Origin: an uncultured Lachnospiraceae bacterium
GTDB taxonomy: Bacteria > Bacillota > Clostridia > Lachnospirales > Lachnospiraceae
Length of the DNA: 64,000 bases
Assembly: GCA_910587765.1 (NCBI GenBank)
Contig: CAJUNR010000020.1
Span: 18,533-82,532, forward strand
Reading direction: 5' to 3'
Shown here: positions 42,161 through 49,117 of the stretch, piece by piece
Numbering within the stretch: position 1 is the stretch's first letter
Layout: every line of letters begins with the position of its first letter
The notes under the pieces: generated by a model
Database searches by the model: none
What the model was told of the DNA's origin: nothing
The model's input: the letters and a program-made list of their open reading frames with translations, nothing else
Program-made: the position numbers and the translations under genes

Positions 42161-42991
42161 TTATCCGCAATTTCCCACAAACACATACTTGAGACGGTTC
42201 CTGGCGACGTCTGCCAGCGCATGCACCCGCCGTACGTCCGTCGCATCCCGATCCGTCATGCGGTATCTGGGAAAGAACCGGGTGACATGAAGCGGAATAT
42301 CCGCGTTCACCGAGGCGATCCATGCGGCTTCCTCTTCCATCTCTTCGAGTCCGTCATTTTCTCCCGGGACGATCAGCGTCGTCAGTTCCACATGGCAGTC
42401 CCTGTCCGCCCGGGCAATAAACGCTTTCACGGTATCCAAATCCCCGCCAAGCTTCCGATAATATTCCTCCCGGAATCCTTTCAGATCAATGTTCATCGCG
42501 TCCACATAAGGAAGAAGCGCCTCCAGCACGGAAAGCGACGCGCTCCCGTTTGTAACCAGCACGTTCTTCATCCCCCGTTCATGAATCAGCTTCGCGGTAT
42601 CCCGCACGTACTCCCAGCCGACCAGCGGCTCATTGTACGTAAACGCAATTCCGATATTTCCCACGAGACGGTATTTTTCCGCCCTCTGTACCAGCTCCGC
42701 GGGAGAGGCATACCGGAACATTGCCGTCTCTTCGTCCGCCATGGAAATCTCATGGTTCTGGCAGAAGGGACAGCTCAGATTACACCCGTAGCTGCCCACG
42801 GACAGGATCAGACCTCCCGGACAGAACAGCCGGAGCGGCTTTTTCTCCACGGGATCCAGATTCAGGGAAGTCACCTGTCCGTAATTGGCGCACACAATCT
42901 CCCCGCCCTCATTCTTCCTCGCGCGGCACCGTCCTCTCTGCCCTGGTTTCAGATGGCAATGATGCATACATACCTGACAGACTGCGTCCAT
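42161..42991 (-). CDS. amrS: AmmeMemoRadiSam system radical SAM enzyme
   Basis: The 276 residues contain the radical SAM cluster motif C-N-L-S-C-P-F-C around residue 69 and an N-terminal cysteine motif C-Q-V-C-M-H-H-C. The blocks G-I-A-F-T-Y-N-E-P and N-I-D-L-K-G-F match the AmrS/PFL-activase-like family. It ends at Y-V-F-V-G-N-C-G, before the extra C-terminal cysteine region found in longer homologues. The family is defined by its genomic link with MEMO and AMMECR1 proteins, present here as a fusion 23 bases upstream. Confidence 0.88.
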   Translation of the reverse strand: MDAVCQVCMHHCHLKPGQRGRCRARKNEGGEIVCANYGQVTSLNLDPVEKKPLRLFCPGGLILSVGSYGCNLSCPFCQNHEISMADEETAMFRYASPAELVQRAEKYRLVGNIGIAFTYNEPLVGWEYVRDTAKLIHERGMKNVLVTNGSASLSVLEALLPYVDAMNIDLKGFREEYYRKLGGDLDTVKAFIARADRDCHVELTTLIVPGENDGLEEMEEEAAWIASVNADIPLHVTRFFPRYRMTDRDATDVRRVHALADVARNRLKYVFVGNCG

Positions 42992-43014
42992 TCTCTCTCC
43001 TCCGTTTTGTCCTT

Positions 43015-44400
43015 TTATACATGTCTGACCACTTCAAACCGTTCCAGTTCCGCCTCTTCATGTTCGCCTATGCCGGCCTTCCGCTTTGCGATGGCGATCT
43101 GCTCCTCCACCGTATCGACCCCTTCCAGATTCGGGAGCAGAAGACCGCGCCGGTATCCTTTTGTCACCACCACTCCGTAACGCTTTGCATCCAGTTCCCC
43201 GGGAGAAGCAATCTTCTCCGTATCCCCCAGGACATCCACGCTGACCGTGAGCTGTTCCAGCTCCTCCTGCCCCACCGGTGAGAACCTGGGATCCCGGGAA
43301 CACGCGCTGACCGCGTTGCAGATGATCTCTTCCGCAATGTGGGACTGTACCGCCTGTATCGTCCCGATACAGCCTCTGAGCCTGCCGTCCTTCTTCAGAG
43401 ACACGAAAACCCCTGCCCGGCGTCCGCACATCTCCTCCGGAAGCCCTTCCGGCGTCCCGATGATCTGTCCGGTCCGCACATAATGCTCGATCGTCTCCCT
43501 TGCCAGACGCACGTAAGCGTCTTCCTGTTCTCTGCGCCGGAGCCGTTCCAGACGTTTCTTCTCTTCATACGCCTCCAGAAAGCAACGGGAAAAATCCGGT
43601 CCTTCCGCCTCATACGCGCAGACGCCGTACCCTACTCCGAACGGCCCTTCGTAGGAAAGGCGCTCGCTCCGGACGCTCTGCCCGTCCATCGCCCCCGCCA
43701 GAATCACAAACGACCGGTGCCCGCACTCCCCTGCCTTCTCGCAGAAATCCTCCGGCATCTCCAGCAGTTCTCCGAACGCTCCCTTTTCCATAATCTCCAT
43801 AATCGCTTTGTCGTACTGCGGCCCCTCTTTTCGGTATCCGTACGGACCGTCCTTTTTCAGCCGGTGAGACAGATCGCCGCTGCCGATCAGAACCGCGTTC
43901 CGCTCCAGCGCCTCCGCCGTTCTCCTGACAAGTTGCCCCAGCCTGTAATGTTCCGCAAAGGACAGTCCAGACAGTCCGATCCGGACCAGGCGGTAATCCC
44001 TGCAGTACCGGTTGATAAAATACAGCGGAACCATGGTCCCGTGATCCAGCGCTTTCTCCCGCTCGCCAAGCGTCCCCGCGGGCAGTCCCTCGCCGGCGGC
44101 AAACTGACAGAGCATTTCTGTAAATTCCGTGTCGTAGACCGCTTCTACCTTCACCTGCCCTGCTCCGAACCGGCCAAAATCTCCGGATGCGCCCACTCCC
44201 GGAGAGATGTGGAAATAATCTCCGTACAGAATCTGATGAGGCGAGACCAGGATCACCGTATCCGGATTCTGCCTGCAGATCCTTCTTCCCACTTCTTCAA
44301 AGGCCTCTGTCGTGCTGCGGATTCTCTTTTCTTCTCCTCTTCCCACCTCCGGCACAATCAGCGGCGGATGCGGAACCATATATGCCGCTTTCACTCCCAT
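43015..44400 (-). CDS. MEMO-AMMECR1 fusion protein of the AmmeMemoRadiSam system
   Basis: I start it at the ATG at 44400, 5 nt behind AAGGTGG; the product is 461 residues. The first 260 residues form the MEMO/LigB-type dioxygenase-like domain (V-P-H-P-P-L-I-V-P-E-V-G; L-I-G-S-G-D-L-S-H; E-C-G-H-R-S). Residues about 290-461 form an AMMECR1 domain (G-V-F-V-S-L-K-K-D-G-R-L-R-G-C-I-G-T; D-P-R-F-S-P-V). In many genomes these are separate genes. Together with the radical SAM gene they form one operon; its substrate is not visible from the sequence. Confidence 0.9.
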   Translation of the reverse strand: MGVKAAYMVPHPPLIVPEVGRGEEKRIRSTTEAFEEVGRRICRQNPDTVILVSPHQILYGDYFHISPGVGASGDFGRFGAGQVKVEAVYDTEFTEMLCQFAAGEGLPAGTLGEREKALDHGTMVPLYFINRYCRDYRLVRIGLSGLSFAEHYRLGQLVRRTAEALERNAVLIGSGDLSHRLKKDGPYGYRKEGPQYDKAIMEIMEKGAFGELLEMPEDFCEKAGECGHRSFVILAGAMDGQSVRSERLSYEGPFGVGYGVCAYEAEGPDFSRCFLEAYEEKKRLERLRRREQEDAYVRLARETIEHYVRTGQIIGTPEGLPEEMCGRRAGVFVSLKKDGRLRGCIGTIQAVQSHIAEEIICNAVSACSRDPRFSPVGQEELEQLTVSVDVLGDTEKIASPGELDAKRYGVVVTKGYRRGLLLPNLEGVDTVEEQIAIAKRKAGIGEHEEAELERFEVVRHV

Positions 44401-44446
44401 ATTGACCACCTTTCCCTGTCCTTCTTAACGCTCTGCGCTCTTATTT

Positions 44447-45244
44447 TTATATCACTTCCTCATAATTCTGATACAGCCGGTCGGACAGAAGACCGCCGGT
44501 TCTTAGAACCCTCGCGTATTTCCGTATCTCGTCCACCGCGGTCAGCACCGCATGTTCCATACGCTCCTTCAAAAAGCGGTCGCTTTCCTCGCAGAACGGA
44601 TGGACGCTGCCGTCCATGATCAGGCCGCCGAGCCCGTGGTCCTGTCCCATCACTCTGGAAATCATTCTCAGCATAATCCGTTTTACGGGATTTCTGCACA
44701 CAAAGAATGAAATGACGAGACGAAACTGCCGGATGCAGGTATCAATCTGTTCCGGCGACACATCGTCGAACATCCGCGAAATCTGTCTTCTCGTATGCGC
44801 TCTGCTGATCAGATGATGCACCGGAACCTCATTCAGCGGCTGCCGCCGGTCAAGCGCCATCAGATAGCGGTCAAATTCCGTTTCGACGGTCAGATGGCCT
44901 AGGCCCTTGTCCTGCGCATACTGATTTACAAACGGATGACACTCGTGATCAAGGATAAAATGACACAAAAACCCATACAAATAGGCCCTCAGCGCCGGAT
45001 CCTCTCCCTTCCTCCAGCACATCCTTCCTCTGTCAAAAAAATCTGCCGCCGGTTTTTTGTGCATGGCAACGCCCTGCTGATTGATCCGGTTCTTCCTCAC
45101 CGGATAATAATAGAATAACAAATCCGGCCCGTGCAGACCGAGAAGAAACGCATCCTTCCCCTGACGGACCTCCTGTCTTATGTTTTCTGGCAGCTTTTGA
45201 AAAACCTTTTTCCCAAACACGTAATGTGCATAGGTTGCCGGCAT
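44447..45244 (-). CDS. Zinc-dependent phospholipase C family protein
   Basis: I start it at the ATG at 45244, 6 nt behind AGGAGG; the product is 265 residues. The start P-A-T-Y-A-H-Y-V-F-G-K and the later metal motifs G-L-H-G-P-D-L and H-F-I-L-D-H-E-C-H-P match the bacterial Zn-PLC fold, which cleaves phospholipid head groups. No secretion signal is visible, so it is probably cytoplasmic and its substrate is unclear. It is the first gene of the operon with the MEMO-AMMECR1 fusion and amrS. Confidence 0.85.
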   Translation of the reverse strand: MPATYAHYVFGKKVFQKLPENIRQEVRQGKDAFLLGLHGPDLLFYYYPVRKNRINQQGVAMHKKPAADFFDRGRMCWRKGEDPALRAYLYGFLCHFILDHECHPFVNQYAQDKGLGHLTVETEFDRYLMALDRRQPLNEVPVHHLISRAHTRRQISRMFDDVSPEQIDTCIRQFRLVISFFVCRNPVKRIMLRMISRVMGQDHGLGGLIMDGSVHPFCEESDRFLKERMEHAVLTAVDEIRKYARVLRTGGLLSDRLYQNYEEVI

Positions 45245-45411
45245 ATCCATCTCCTCCTGCTGTAATTTCGCTGCAGCCGCCGAAGCGCCCTCCCCGAACG
45301 GGAAGCATAAAAACCTGTCTCCGGCAGCTCCTTTTCTTTTTGCTTTCAGTATAGCACAATTGACCGCTTCTGCATATGATGAAGTGTAAATAGTTTTTGG
45401 AGGTTATCTTC

Positions 45412-45753
45412 ATGGGTGATTTAAGTTCAAGGAACGGTTGCGGCTGCGGCTGCGACAACAACTGCGGATGCTGCTGCGGCGGCAACAGCTCAGTCTTCGG
45501 CGGCAGCGGATGCGGATGCCTGATTCTGATCCTGCTTCTGTTCTCGTGCTGCGGCAACGGCTTCGGCGGCGGCAACGGCGGGTGCGGATGCGACAGCGGT
45601 TTCGGCGGAGACAGCTGCTGGTGGATCATTCTGCTTCTTCTCTTCTGCGGCGGTTTCGGCGGAAGCTGCGGCGGAAATAACTGCGGATGCGGCAGCAACT
45701 GCGGGTGCGGCAACAACTGCGGGTGCGGCAACAACAACTGCGGATGCTGCTAA
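45412..45753 (+). CDS. Cys/Gly/Asn-rich protein with two hydrophobic segments
   Basis: I start it at the ATG at 45412, 8 nt behind GGAGG; the product is 113 residues. About one fifth are cysteines in C-G-C-G and N-C-G-C-G repeats, separated by two hydrophobic stretches (C-L-I-L-I-L-L-L-F and C-W-W-I-I-L-L-L-L). Databases label such Clostridia proteins as chorion-type high-cysteine proteins, without evidence of function. CATATGATG upstream, with AC 15 bases before it, resembles a mother-cell sigma promoter, suggesting a spore-coat protein. That is inference. Confidence 0.7.
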   Translation: MGDLSSRNGCGCGCDNNCGCCCGGNSSVFGGSGCGCLILILLLFSCCGNGFGGGNGGCGCDSGFGGDSCWWIILLLLFCGGFGGSCGGNNCGCGSNCGCGNNCGCGNNNCGCC

Positions 45754-45761
45754 CGGTCACG

Positions 45762-45797
45762 GGGCGTCTCCATACTGCGGCGCCCCTCTCTTTTCGC
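45762..45797 (+). terminator. Terminator of the cysteine-rich gene
   Basis: GGGGCG and CGCCCC with a 14-base loop, followed by TCTCTTTT. Confidence 0.6.
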
Positions 45798-45819
45798 CCG
45801 CTGTCCCTTTGAGGAAATG

Positions 45820-45990
45820 CTGATTCAACCACCGTTTCCTAAAAGCCTTTGGCGGATGCCCACGGATTTGCCGGGGAAATGCTGCTTCGCAGCGCAAATC
45901 CGGTTCGGGAAACGCTTTCATCAGCGTTTCCCTGAGATTCCGGTCCCGGAAACCGCATGATTTCCGGCGGCCGTTCATATATTGAAGAAA
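45820..45990. repeat. Cluster of nested hairpins
   Basis: GGATTTG/CAAATCC encloses GCTGC-TTC-GCAGC. Next comes the perfect GGGAAACGCT-TTCATC-AGCGTTTCCC (45907-45932), then CCGG-rich arms. The second stem has the same sequence as the hemL terminator at 8456-8479. No gene was found in 45754-46010. Confidence 0.55.
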
Positions 45991-46010
45991 GACGCAGGGA
46001 GCGGTCTGCC

Positions 46011-46346
46011 ATGACATTTGATGAAGCAATTCTTCCAAAAGAGCTGCAGATGCTGAAAGCCTTCCTGCCCTTTCTTCCTGTCGGCATGCAGAAAATGCTG
46101 GCAATCTACATCAAATGGACGGAACTGCAGAAGACCATAGAATATTTCCATCGGAACACCCCCGTCCAGCAGTCTCCGGACATGGGAAATCTGATGAAAT
46201 GCATGAAAGGGCTCCTCCCTCCGGAGGAACAGGCCCAGATGGAGCAGTTTGCAGATATTTTTGAAAATATGGATACCTACCGGGAGATGTTTGAAGGCTT
46301 CAGCTCCGCCTTCGCTCCCGGCGCGTCATCCGACGGAATCGTCTGA
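46011..46346 (+). CDS. Small helical hypothetical protein
   Basis: The product is 111 residues from the ATG at 46011, with GGGAG 9 nt upstream. It is rich in M, L, F and E and appears all-helical (L-P-K-E-L-Q-M-L-K-A-F-L-P-F-L-P-V-G-M-Q-K). There are no cysteine clusters and no obvious membrane segment. I do not recognise the family. It is followed 74 bases later by a second small helical protein in the same direction. Confidence 0.6.
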   Translation: MTFDEAILPKELQMLKAFLPFLPVGMQKMLAIYIKWTELQKTIEYFHRNTPVQQSPDMGNLMKCMKGLLPPEEQAQMEQFADIFENMDTYREMFEGFSSAFAPGASSDGIV

Positions 46347-46420
46347 AACAGCATCGAACGGCAAATCAGCCCGGCTCCGTATCAGGGAGCGCCGACGGAA
46401 TTTCAACAGGAGGATCATAC

Positions 46421-46726
46421 ATGAACATACCGGAATGGTTTCAGGACCCGCGCATCAAGGACATCTCTCCCGCCAAGCTGACCTTTCTTCTCAAGCTGGC
46501 GGAACAGATCGACGGAAAAAATCAGAAGCAGGCCATGCCGATTCTGTTCGGCGCCGTCGCGTCGGCCAGCCGGCAGAACCTGCAGTTTACGCAGGAAGAA
46601 TTTCAATTGATCTTTGAGATTATGAAGGAAGGAAAGAGCGAAGCGGAGAAAAAGAAGATGGACGAAACGCTGAAAAAGGCGCAGAAAATGATGCGTTCTC
46701 AAAAAACGGACGCCGACAGGCGGTGA
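46421..46726 (+). CDS. Small helical hypothetical protein
   Basis: The product is 101 residues starting behind CAGGAGG. It is predicted helical with a basic C-terminal helix (A-E-K-K-K-M-D-E-T-L-K-K-A-Q-K). It has no recognised family. Its tandem position and similar size suggest it works with the preceding protein. A CCCGCACCG/CGGTGCGGG hairpin after it (about 46787-46812) may be the terminator. Confidence 0.6.
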   Translation: MNIPEWFQDPRIKDISPAKLTFLLKLAEQIDGKNQKQAMPILFGAVASASRQNLQFTQEEFQLIFEIMKEGKSEAEKKKMDETLKKAQKMMRSQKTDADRR

Positions 46727-46858
46727 CGGAAAGCAGCCAAAGCTCCGGACGCTTCCTCCGGTTCTTACCGAACATACCCGCACCGCCGCTGCGCGGTGCG
46801 GGAGACTGCCGGCGCCTGACGGAAACCGCCGCCGGCGTCCTCATTCCGCCGCTTTCGC

Positions 46859-47557
46859 TCAGAGCCTCTTTCCTCTGCCGTTCCACAGGACAACCCCGGC
46901 CGGAATGAAGAGAAAGCGGCATTTCTGCAGCGGGATCCAGAGAAAAAACACCAGATTGCCCCAGAACGCCGGAAGCCAGGTCGGAATCCCGGAGTGATCC
47001 CGGGCCGTAAGCAGCAGCCGGCTGGCAAAAAGCCTCTCCGCGCAGAACGGAACCATCAGAAACGCATAAAGTCCCAGCAGGAGCAGCACAATCCAGTAGA
47101 TTCTTGTGATAAGCTTCCCACTCTGCCTCTTCGTTCCCCACAAAAGAGAGACCGTCTGCATAAGCGTCCAGCCCAGAACGAGGCAGAAAAGCGGCCGCAG
47201 GAGCAGAAGCAGCGCAAAAGAGGGGCCGAGATCAAACATCGTTTGCCGCCATTCTTCCGCCCAGGCGCCAAGACGCAGATCGAGAATCCCCAGCAGCAGA
47301 AACAACGCAGCGCCGCACAGCAGCCGGAACCATTCTCTTCTCACAGACGGCGGTACCGGAACGCCGAAGATCAGGGCATCCACATCCGCTTCCAGCACCT
47401 CCGCAATTCTGACCAGCATGTCAATGTCCGGATTGGATCTTCCGTTTTCATAATTGGAGACTGTCTGGCGGCTCACATACAGAAGTTCTGCCAGACCGTC
47501 CTGGGTCATACCCTTTTGTTTCCGCAGAAGACGGATATTTTTTCCCACGTTTGCCAT
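46859..47557 (-). CDS. XRE-family regulator with C-terminal membrane domain
   Basis: The 232 residues begin with a helix-turn-helix (M-T-Q-D-G-L-A-E-L-L-Y-V-S-R-Q-T-V-S-N-Y) followed by about five membrane segments. This plan is common in Firmicutes for membrane-bound XRE regulators of unknown signal. It is a single gene, convergent with the two small plus-strand genes. Confidence 0.85.
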   Translation of the reverse strand: MANVGKNIRLLRKQKGMTQDGLAELLYVSRQTVSNYENGRSNPDIDMLVRIAEVLEADVDALIFGVPVPPSVRREWFRLLCGAALFLLLGILDLRLGAWAEEWRQTMFDLGPSFALLLLLRPLFCLVLGWTLMQTVSLLWGTKRQSGKLITRIYWIVLLLLGLYAFLMVPFCAERLFASRLLLTARDHSGIPTWLPAFWGNLVFFLWIPLQKCRFLFIPAGVVLWNGRGKRL

Positions 47558-47591
47558 AGAATCACCTCAGGCATATCGTAACCTTTTTCCC

Positions 47592-47619
47592 GGAAAAAGT
47601 CACGCAAAGGTTCTTTGCG
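47592..47619 (-). terminator. Terminator after the chloride-channel gene
   Basis: CGCAAAG and CTTTGCG with a 3-base loop, followed by TGACTTTTTCC on the minus strand. Confidence 0.7.
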
Positions 47620-47634
47620 CACGGTTTTCCGCCC

Positions 47635-48897
47635 TCACTCCTTCGTATGTACATCCATCACATGCATATCTGTCTTGGAATAGAAGATTTTCTGGCTGTG
47701 GTACAGGCCGTAATAACCGGATTCCAGATAGCTGATGCACACCGCCAGCAGGAAAAAGGACATGTCGCCGAAACCGAACAGTTCAAAGCTCAGAAGAAGC
47801 GACGAGATCGGACAGTTCGTCACCCCGCAGAACACGGACGCCATGCCGCAGGCGGCCGCCAGCGACGGGGGCATCCCGGTCACCTGCCCGAACAGGCAGC
47901 CGAACGTTGCGCCGACAAAGAGGGAGGGGACAATCTCGCCGCCGCGGAAGCCGCTGCCAAGAGAGACGCCTGTAAATACAATTTTCAGAAGAAACGCCGC
48001 AGCAACTACCTGCCCTTCCATCGCAAGCTCAATCACCGGCATTCCCGCTCCCAGATAATCGGCTGTCCCCAGAAGCTTTGTCATGAGGATAACCAGACAT
48101 CCTCCTGCCGCCACCCGCAGCCATTCATTGGGAATCCATTTCTGATAGAGGTGCTCCATGTGATGCAGCACCGTACAGAACAGGATGCTGACCCCCGCAC
48201 AGAGCAGCGCCAGAAGGATGACCAGGAGCACGTTTCTCCAGTTGAACACCGCCACGGACGGGAGGGTAAAATGCTCCCCGTGGGCGCCCACCAGTTCCGC
48301 CATTTCCTTGGCCGCCAGCGACGCCACGCAGCAGGGCACGAGCGCCGCATACTGCATGATTCCCACATTCGTGACCTCCATGGCGAACACCGTCGCCGTC
48401 AGAGGCGTCCCGAACAGGGCCGAAAAACCCGCGCTCATTCCGGCCATAATCATGATCCGGTGGTCATACTCGCCGAGTTTCAGCCACTTGCCGATAGTAC
48501 CGGAGATGCTTCCTCCAAGCTGCAGCGCCGCTCCCTCCCGGCCGGCGGAACCGCCGAACGCGTGCGTGACAATCGTGGACACCGCAATCAGCGGCGCCAT
48601 CCGCAGCGGAATATAGGCTCCGGACTGGATCCCTTCCAGCACCCGGTTCGTCCCTGTCTTATACGGATCCAGCCGGTACATCCCCACAATCGCCAGTCCG
48701 GCCAGAGGGAGCAGATACAGCATCCACGGATGGCCGGTCCGGAAATCGGTAACCATCGTGATGCTTCTGCCGAACAGCCCTCCGAACAGCCCCACAATCA
48801 CTCCCGTCGCTCCCGCCAGAATCAGCCATCGAAACAGCAGCCAGACCCTTCCCGCGCATAATTCCGCATACTTTCTTACATGAACTCTCTCCCACAT
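47635..48897 (-). CDS. ClC family chloride channel/transporter
   Basis: I start it at the ATG at 48897, giving 420 residues with 10 or more membrane helices. Ion-pathway motifs are G-S-A-G-R-E-G-A-A-L-Q-L-G, with the gating glutamate, and G-S-G-F-R-G-G-E-I-V-P-S-L-F-V-G. No CBS domains are fused. The tyrosine of the third ion motif is not obvious. The family includes Cl-/H+ antiporters and fluoride exporters; the G-R-E-G-A motif favours the ordinary chloride type. Confidence 0.9.
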   Translation of the reverse strand: MWERVHVRKYAELCAGRVWLLFRWLILAGATGVIVGLFGGLFGRSITMVTDFRTGHPWMLYLLPLAGLAIVGMYRLDPYKTGTNRVLEGIQSGAYIPLRMAPLIAVSTIVTHAFGGSAGREGAALQLGGSISGTIGKWLKLGEYDHRIMIMAGMSAGFSALFGTPLTATVFAMEVTNVGIMQYAALVPCCVASLAAKEMAELVGAHGEHFTLPSVAVFNWRNVLLVILLALLCAGVSILFCTVLHHMEHLYQKWIPNEWLRVAAGGCLVILMTKLLGTADYLGAGMPVIELAMEGQVVAAAFLLKIVFTGVSLGSGFRGGEIVPSLFVGATFGCLFGQVTGMPPSLAAACGMASVFCGVTNCPISSLLLSFELFGFGDMSFFLLAVCISYLESGYYGLYHSQKIFYSKTDMHVMDVHTKE

Positions 48898-48974
48898 AAC
48901 CCTGCACTTCCCTTTCTGCCTTTCCACCGACATCTTAGCGATTTCTTAACATACAGCCCGGACGAACCCCTGCT

Positions 48975-49030
48975 CACCGTGCGGGATTCGTGCTGTAAAG
49001 CGGCAAATTTCCTTTTGGCACCCGTATGCA
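48975..49030. repeat. Degenerate copy of the double-hairpin repeat family
   Basis: The segment ending TTCCTTTTGGCACCCGTATG (49011-49030) aligns with TTCCTCTGGACGCCCGTGTG of the 36-kb units, with matching upstream GTGC and GC-rich arms. The first hairpin is largely lost. It sits between the EF-G-like gene and the ClC gene. Confidence 0.5.
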
Positions 49031-49060
49031 TGAAAGAGAGCGCCGCAAAATGTGGCGCTC
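49029..49060 (-). terminator. Terminator after the EF-G-like gene
   Basis: GAGCGCC and GGCGCTC with a 9-base loop, followed by TCTTTCA on the minus strand, 58 bases after the stop. Confidence 0.55.
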
Positions 49061-49117
49061 CCCTTTTGACCCGTCTCGCGACCGTTATCTGTTCCGCCGC
49101 TCTTACTCTCTGTTTCT

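Noticed and set aside
43339..44619. 426-codon open frame on the plus strand
   Set aside because: Antisense to the MEMO-AMMECR1 gene and crossing its end; no domain recognised.
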